Positions 58,804-64,000 of a DNA stretch of 64,000 nucleotides are shown here, in pieces. The position numbers and the translations under genes are program-made. This stretch comes from Triglochin maritima (Eukaryota > Streptophyta > Magnoliopsida > Alismatales > Juncaginaceae). The notes under the pieces were generated by a model. It had not been told where the DNA came from and ran no database searches. It worked only from the letters and a program-made list of their open reading frames with translations. The stretch is taken from the NCBI GenBank assembly GCA_963682175.1, contig OY821777.1, positions 18,806,001-18,870,000 on the forward strand. Reading direction: 5' to 3'. The first letter of the stretch is position 1. Each line of letters begins with the position of its first letter.

Positions 58804-59134
58804 TACTAAGCCTTAGGTCATCCACTACCCCAACATTTATCTCTCTGCCACGTCAGCAGAACCACAAATTCAACCCAACCCAAAAAAAAAAACTTTTCAC
58901 TATCACAACCCAACTATTCATCATTATCTCTCATTCGCATCATTTCTTTTTACCTTCTTTTTTATTCTTTCACAACAATCTACAAACTACATAAGAAATT
59001 ATTTTTGCAATTACTTAATCCAATTAAATAACAAGTATTTCGACTAAACCACAAAAAAAGTTATTGATAAATAAAAATTTACAACTACATACGACAATAA
59101 TGAAAATATTAAAATACATATTGCAGAAACATTG
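58804..59134 (-). mobile_element. Non-coding end of a Harbinger-type element
   Basis: On the minus strand this follows the transposase stop. It contains 'ctgacgtggcagagagataaatgttgggg' and 'gtggatgacctaaggcttag', words shared with MITE 2, and ends at about 58804 next to TAA. It is taken as the 3' end of the element. The terminal repeat was not confirmed because the other end is lost. Confidence 0.4.
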
Positions 59135-59378
59135 TTAATTTGCGTTGCCTCCATAGCGTTGCCATATATTCTCGATCAAATCGGATTTCAAAGTCAAATG
59201 TTTCTGTCTATCACGAACTCGGCCTCTATTATCCAGATATTCGGTAATATCCACGATACGATCGGTGGAGTACTGAAAATCTTCCTCATTAGAACTTCCG
59301 CTGATGTTTGGAGGTTGATCCCGTATAAATTCATTTAAATCAGCCAAACGATCGTAAGAGTCGCGTGTAGGATCTAAT
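59135..59378 (-). pseudogene. Harbinger-type transposase C-terminus, truncated by a retrotransposon
   Basis: The minus-strand frame runs open from the LTR junction at 59378 to TAA 59135-59137. It reads DSYDRLADLNEFIRDQPPN and ends with RVRDRQKHLTLKSDLIENIW plus QRYGG. The ending 'RD...H..L..DLIEhiWqrfG' is typical of plant PIF/Harbinger (HARBI1/ALP1-like) transposases. All catalytic DDE residues lie upstream and are lost where the Sirevirus-like LTR begins. Annotation by remembered family pattern. Confidence 0.55.
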
Positions 59379-60884
59379 TGCCCTAAATATTAGTCTTAAG
59401 GGGGGTTTATAGACTAATTTCTCACTATCAACTATTTGTGCAATAACAAGATAATCAATGAAAATAGTGAGATGGAAAGGCAAACCAAACACTGGATGTA
59501 TAGAGGTTTGGATCCAACCACCGGATCCTAGTCCTCTCTTACGAATTGCTCTTCCTTGAGCAACTTCGCGATCTTCACTAATTTGATCTTCTTTCCGGGC
59601 AAAGATCGAGCCTTTACAATTCAAGCTTGCGAACACCCTCGCCAAGCTTGGACCTCCTTCTCACAACCCGAGAAGAGCTTCACTCCGGAAGCTTGTACAA
59701 CTCCTTTGTAGTATACTTTGTGTAACCTACTCTTGAGCACTTGAATTGATGATGAATGCAATTGAATGATTGATCAAAAGAGTGGTTGAGAGCAATAAAG
59801 AGAGTAGGAGCACTTGGAAGTTTTTAGCACAATGAGAGCTTAGAGATTGGATTGGTGACCTTGTAAAGATGATCTAAGCTCTATATATAAGCCTCTTAAG
59901 TTTTCTAGCCGTTTGAGAAAAAATTTGATTGGGTTTTGTGTAAGATACACAAACCAGAAATTCAGGAAGCAATTCTGTCAATGTTCGGTCGACCGGTAAG
60001 AATGAAACGGTCGACCGGTTACGTGAATAGTAGTCAAACAGTCAGACAAACTAGGAACGGTCGAACTAACTGGGATGGAACTTAAGTGTACCGGTCGAAC
60101 GAAACAAGGAAACGGTCGACCGATGTGTAAGGTTCGGTAGAGACAAAGTGTGTTCGGTCGAACCAAGGTGGTATCGACCGATAGCAGGAAGAATGCTACG
60201 AACGATCAATGGTCAAACGGTCGATCGGTAAATAAAAATTGTTCGACCGGTAAGCTATGTATTTGAGGGTAGGTGAAAGTATGTGTATACGACCGTTGTA
60301 TAATACGACAAGTATAACGGTCACAAAAGAAGACAAAAATAGAAATCAACCGGTCGAACAGAAAAGGACTTTCGGTCGACCGGTTTGCACTAAGGCACGT
60401 GTCTTCCAGCACGTATGAACAGTTGATCGGTTGACCAAAATACCTTAAGTTATTCTAATGAACCGGTCGAACCAGAACACAGTTCGGTCGACCGAAAGGG
60501 TTCAGAAAATAGTTTTTAGATTAAACGGTCGAACCAGATGGTCGACCGGTTGAGTGCAGAATTCCTGAATATGGTTTGATTGATTTCTAAAGAAGTTTTG
60601 TATGGAATTTGAACGTTTAGTTCTACTTCTATGGAATCTTAAAGAGTCATGATATGCAATGCATCAAGATTGAAGTGCTCAAGTTACATTTAAATCCTAA
60701 TGACAATAATGTAAACCTATCTACTCTTCAACTTCATTTCTCGTTTAAACTTGTCACCTGAAATGTTAGTACAAAACAATATATGTGTATTGTGCAAGAG
60801 TGATATGAACGAATTACATGTGTTTAAGTTATATGTTGATTAATCATCAAAACGGATAAGCAATCATTAGCCAAAAAGCCAACA
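59379..60884 (-). mobile_element. 3' LTR of the Sirevirus-like element
   Basis: It begins (minus) TGTTGGCTTTTTGGC at 60884, right after the polypurine tract, and ends near AATATTTAGGGCA at 59379. Its length (1506) and internal landmarks match the solo LTR at 40486-42010. GGTCGACCG-type words cluster at 59980-60560. Small ORFs inside come from these repeats and are discounted. Confidence 0.75.
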
Positions 60885-60907
60885 ATCTCCCCCTTTTTGA
60901 TGATGAC
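60885..60907 (-). promoter_or_regulatory. Polypurine tract (plus-strand primer site)
   Basis: The minus strand reads GTCATCATCAAAAAGGGGGA then GAT immediately before TGTTGG of the LTR. Similar AGGGGGAGC copies lie at 60954-60963 and 60971-60980, and AAAGGGGAAG near 61029-61038, like the multiple tracts reported in Sireviruses. Confidence 0.8.
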
Positions 60908-61251
60908 AACTTATCAAATTAAATACATGTTATTTCAATAAATTTTACTCAATGCTCCCCCTATCTTATAGCTCCCCCTAGCTATATGGCATTTGTAAAC
61001 CCAATAGACATGTATGAGTAGTATTACTCTTCCCCTTTGACATAATCAAAAAGCTGAAAAAAATATCCAACAACTAAAGCACATCCATTTGCCAAAACAA
61101 ACAATGAAGGAGAAACAAAACATGCATTAAGTAAAGAAAGGTTCAAACTACATCAAATGCAAACGATACACCACACAACCAAAGCGGAAAACATGTCATA
61201 CAAGACACACGACCAACCAACATTAAACCATTAAAAACAACGTCAACCAAC
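60908..61251 (-). other. 3' untranslated segment of the Sirevirus-like element
   Basis: This lies between the extra ORF stop (61252) and the polypurine tract. No coding sequence; it carries the additional purine-rich tracts. Confidence 0.5.
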
Positions 61252-62504
61252 TCAATGTCCAAAGCGATCACGAAACATAGATGTGAGAGAGTCAATGCCA
61301 TGAAGCACCGAGTCGAACTTAGCGTCAAGACGCTCAAGGTGCTGAGATGTCGAAGCTTCAAAACGATCAAGTCGTTGAGAAGTGGAAGCTTCAAACGCAT
61401 CAAAACGATCCGAAACCTACTGAAAGGAATGATCCGGAGTGTAGTCAGTATAAGTGGATCTCCACTGACTCTCCTGCCAAGCAGATTCGTCGCCTTCTCC
61501 CCAAGAACAGTGACCCTCCTGCCGAGATGGTTGGGGAATCCAACGAGGATCGGCCGGCACATCATCTTCATCTTCTTGCTCAGAATCTCCCTCAGAGGAC
61601 GGTGGAAGAGAAGATGAGGCAATGGTTTTCATTTTAGAGAGAGTGGTCTTACAGATTTGGTATTTGTATGTGGCCGATGGACAATCGGTAACACGAATTT
61701 TCAGAAGGTCAAAGAGAGCGGTGAGCAACATGGGATAAGGGAGATACCTCCCTTTCTTAAAGCGCATATGCAGGAATATGAATAAAGACCAATTAACCGG
61801 AATTTTCTTGTAGATGCAATAGATGCACACAAGCTCCGTATAAGAGATTTCGTTATGATGACCATGTTTAGGGAGCAAATTGAATGATACGATATAAGCC
61901 AAGACGCGAGCAAAAGGATGCATCAAGGAGGAGTTGTGAATAATAAAACCATTTTTGGAAGGAGATGGAAAGGCATATAATTCAGCAACCATATCATCAT
62001 GAGTGATGTTTTCAAGTACACTAAGAGGGTGATCAACATATAAATGAACACCCGAAAACTCTAAGCCAAAAGCTTCAGCAAGAGTTCCGGGGACAATTTC
62101 ATATCTAAATCCATTGATCATCGTACGAGCAATGTGGTGATTTGGTTCAAAACGAAGATTACAATAGAATTGTTGAACCAAAAACGGATAATAAGGTTTT
62201 GAAGCTAGTGTGTGAGACAATGAGTAAGGCCATTAGCATCTAAGCACGATTTAAGAGAGTAGTCATGAAAGTCCGCTACCTCAACGGCGCGGTTCGGAAT
62301 GAAAGGAGCCGCCGAGAGCTTTTTCTCCCAATCGCTTTTGGCGAACTCGTCAATAGGGTGGAAGGCAAGATTTGGAGGTGCGGGCGGATGACGGACATTG
62401 GGGGTAGTAGAGGAGCGATCGTGGGCCTTTTTGGTGCGTTTTTAGGTGGAAGTAGTGGAAGCAACCGAACGTTTCTTGCGGATAGCCATTTTCTTCCCTG
62501 TCAT
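61252..62504 (-). pseudogene. Extra ORF after pol: putative plant transposon protein domain plus coiled coil
   Basis: The frame starts at ATG 62504 (MTGKKMAIRKKRSVASTTST), a basic, nuclear-signal-like N-terminus. It meets TAA at 62442-62444, shifts near 62215 and runs open to 61417. It continues past one TAG to TGA at 61252-61254, about 417 codons. The middle (YYPFLVQQFYCNL, then GTLAEAFGLEF and LLPKHGHHNEISYTE) resembles the domain often labelled putative plant transposon protein. A Ser/acidic linker follows (SSEGDSEQEDEDD). The tail has repeats RFDAFEASTSQRLDRFEAS, likely a coiled coil. It sits where Sireviruses carry an env-like ORF, but no signal peptide or membrane segment is seen. Function unknown. 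Confidence 0.6.
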
Positions 62505-62699
62505 GGTGAAGAACTCGAGTTTGGGGGGGAAAAATGGGTGCAAAATGAAGAGGAGATGATGAGAAGCAATAAAATGCAAAAAGATTTGAGTTTTACCGCA
62601 GGAAAAGTGCGAAATCGAGGGAGGAACAAGATGGGGAAGGCTTAGGGTTTGAGAGAGAGATCGGTAAAAGTGAAGAACAGTTTCGATTTGACCCTAAAA

Positions 62700-63320
62700 G
62701 TAGCAGAAAACGACAACACCGGTCGACCGATCCATTGTGCGGTCGACCGAAAGGTTAAAAAAAGGTAAAAACTTAAGTCGACAAAGCGAACGGTCAAACA
62801 GAAGCATATTTCGGTCGACCGGACCGAAGAACAAGGGACACACAATCCCCTGCTATCAGTCGAACAAACCATACCGGTCGACCGAAATATTAAAAACGGT
62901 CGCACGGAAAACACGAGCGGTCGAACGAAAACTCAAAGTCAAAAACTTATCATCCCTGCTATCGGTTGAACAAGACCGACCGGTCGACCGAACTATTAAA
63001 CACGGTCGCACGGAAAACACTTGCGGTCGAACCAAACAAAGTCGAAAACTTAGGATCCCTGCTATCGGTTGAACAAAACCTACCGGTCGACCGAACTATT
63101 AAAAACGGTCGCACGGAAAACACTTGCGGTCGAACCAAAACTCAAAGTCGAAAACTTAGAATCCCCGCTATCGGTTGAACAACATAGACCGGTCGACCGC
63201 AATATTAAAATCGGTCAAACAAACTCAGGAAATCGGTTGAACAAAAAGATTTCGGTCAAGAAACAACTCATCACCGGTCGAACGAATTCTCATTACCGGT
63301 CGACCGGTTAAACAGTAAAA
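62700..63320. repeat. GGTCGACCG repeats with a 105-bp tandem unit
   Basis: Words such as cggtcgaccga, cggtcgcacgg and cggttgaac occur dozens of times. Within 62847-63200 they are arranged in a tandem unit of about 105 bases beginning 'ccctgctatcggttgaacaa' at about 62847, 62953, 63057 and 63162. Overlapping ORFs here (62737-63311) simply translate the repeats. The array lies between RNase H and the extra ORF of the Sirevirus-like element. It shares its core word with three LTR regions in the window. Confidence 0.85.
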
Positions 63321-63377
63321 GCCAGAACTAAGCTTCAAATATCAAGAGACACTAGAACCAAATATAGTCAAATGGGC

Positions 63378-64000
63378 TCAAGTAAAACGTACTCGAATGT
63401 CATTTAGGGTACACATGCCAAGATTGAGTCTAATGAGATTGAATTGATCAACATTTAAAGGTTTGGTGAATATATCCGCTAATTGATCATTTGTGGGAAC
63501 AAATATAAGTTTAATGTCTTCTTTATTTGCATGATCTCTAAGAAAATGATGTCTAACTTCTATGTGCTTAGTTCTTGAATGCAAGATAGGATTTTTGGAA
63601 AGGTTGATAGCACTTGTATTATCACAATAAATTGGTGTAATTTGAAACTCAAGTTGCAAGTCCTTGAGGGTTTGCCTCATCCAAAGGACTTGTGCACAAG
63701 CACAACCGGCGGCGATATATTCAGCCTCGATTGTTGATAATGCAACACTATTTTGTTTCTTACTAAAGCATGAGACAAGAGATTTACCCAAAAATTGACA
63801 TGTGCCACTAGTACTCTTACGATCTAAAATACAACCGGCATAGTCGGCATCGCTATAGGCAACAAGATCGAAAGTCCTAGTCTTAGGGTAGAAAAGTCCA
63901 AAATCATAAGTGCCCTTTAGATAACGAAAAATTCTTTTTAATGCATTCAAATGAGTTTCTTTTGGACATGCTTGAAAACGTGCACATAAACATACAACAA
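63378..64000 (-). pseudogene. Ty1/copia RNase H and end of reverse transcriptase (partial at window edge)
   Basis: The frame is open from the window end (CLCARFQACPKETHLNALKRI) to TGA 63378-63380. RNase H hallmarks are all present: AYSDADYAGC (first Asp), STIEAEYIAA (Glu), YCDNTSAINLSKNP (Asp) and HSRTKHIEVRHHFLRD. It cleaves the RNA of the RNA-DNA hybrid during reverse transcription. No stop or shift is seen in this part, so pol may be intact here, but the rest lies outside. It is labelled pseudogene only because the element's extra ORF is broken and the gene is incomplete in the window. Confidence 0.9.

Larger units (their letters stand above)
59379..64000 (-). mobile_element. Sirevirus-like Ty1/copia retrotransposon (3' part; continues past window end)
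   Basis: On the minus strand the order is RNase H (to 63378), a repeat-rich spacer, an additional ORF (62504-61252), several AGGGGGAG purine tracts, the main polypurine tract and an LTR (60884-59379). An extra ORF after pol, multiple polypurine-like copies near the 3' end and CGG/CCG-type palindromic repeats in the LTR are features described for Sireviruses. The 5' LTR and the rest of pol lie outside. The insertion interrupts a Harbinger transposase; the near target copy would be CTAAT (59374-59378). Confidence 0.8.

Noticed and set aside
61255..61637. Plus-strand ORFs opposite the extra ORF of the Sirevirus-like element
   Set aside because: They are shadows of the minus-strand frame, which carries the recognisable domain and repeat pattern.
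62737..63311. Overlapping plus-strand ORFs with VEQ-RPVDRT-IK repeats
   Set aside because: They are translations of the 105-bp tandem array; the repeat unit is not a multiple of three throughout, so no single repeat protein is maintained.

Overview
This window reads as nuclear DNA of a flowering plant, most likely a eudicot. Two plant genes carry many GT-AG introns, AT-rich spacers separate them, and most of the rest is retrotransposon and DNA-transposon sequence in nested layers. I cannot name the species. There are no rRNA or tRNA genes, no CRISPR array and no bacterial gene organisation.

Two host genes are supported. Positions 23013-30680 (+) hold a complete 11-exon signal peptide peptidase (343 codons) with YD, GLGD and PAL motifs and a C-terminal KKED retrieval signal. 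Positions 50218-57382 (+) hold a 10-exon A1-family aspartic protease with a signal peptide, two catalytic Asp motifs and a hydrophobic C-terminus. Its exon 4 contains an 8-bp tandem duplication that breaks the frame unless a weak upstream donor is used, so it may be a pseudogene.

Region by region: 1-6239 is a tandem LTR-internal-LTR-internal-LTR arrangement of a gag-only (non-autonomous) Ty3-type element. Positions 6240-16590 are an old minus-strand DNA transposon (DUF1985-like) with 76-bp and 155-bp tandem repeats. A complete 6.9-kb non-autonomous LTR element (7215-14069, target duplication ACAAC) sits inside it, and one LTR of that element carries a 325-bp hAT MITE. Positions 16597-19110 are a 2.5-kb hAT element with an 8-bp target duplication and a decayed transposase. 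Positions 19170-20930 are a tandem-repeat block, and 20931-21830 a copia gag-protease relic. After the peptidase gene, 33525-38628 is a broken plant-mobile-domain/ULP1-type transposon split by LTR-type DNA. Positions 38780-39565 are minisatellite and hAT-end-like sequence, and 39701-40108 is a GRF zinc-finger ORF. Positions 40220-44400 are a broken Ty1/copia element whose integrase is split by a 1.5-kb solo LTR. Positions 45297-48534 hold two LTRs of the first family in opposite orientations, one a solo LTR with a perfect target duplication (AAGAT).

The protease introns contain a complete 354-bp TRIM, a SINE-like tail and a MITE between TA repeats. Downstream are two inverted Tourist-like MITEs and a Harbinger-type transposase C-terminus. 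That relic is interrupted by a Sirevirus-like copia element (59379 to beyond the window, minus strand). The Sirevirus-like element has an extra ORF between RNase H and the 3' LTR and arrays of GGTCGACCG-type repeats.

The only functional links visible are within elements (LTR, primer site, gag, polypurine tract). The two host genes share the secretory/ER route but nothing indicates they work together.
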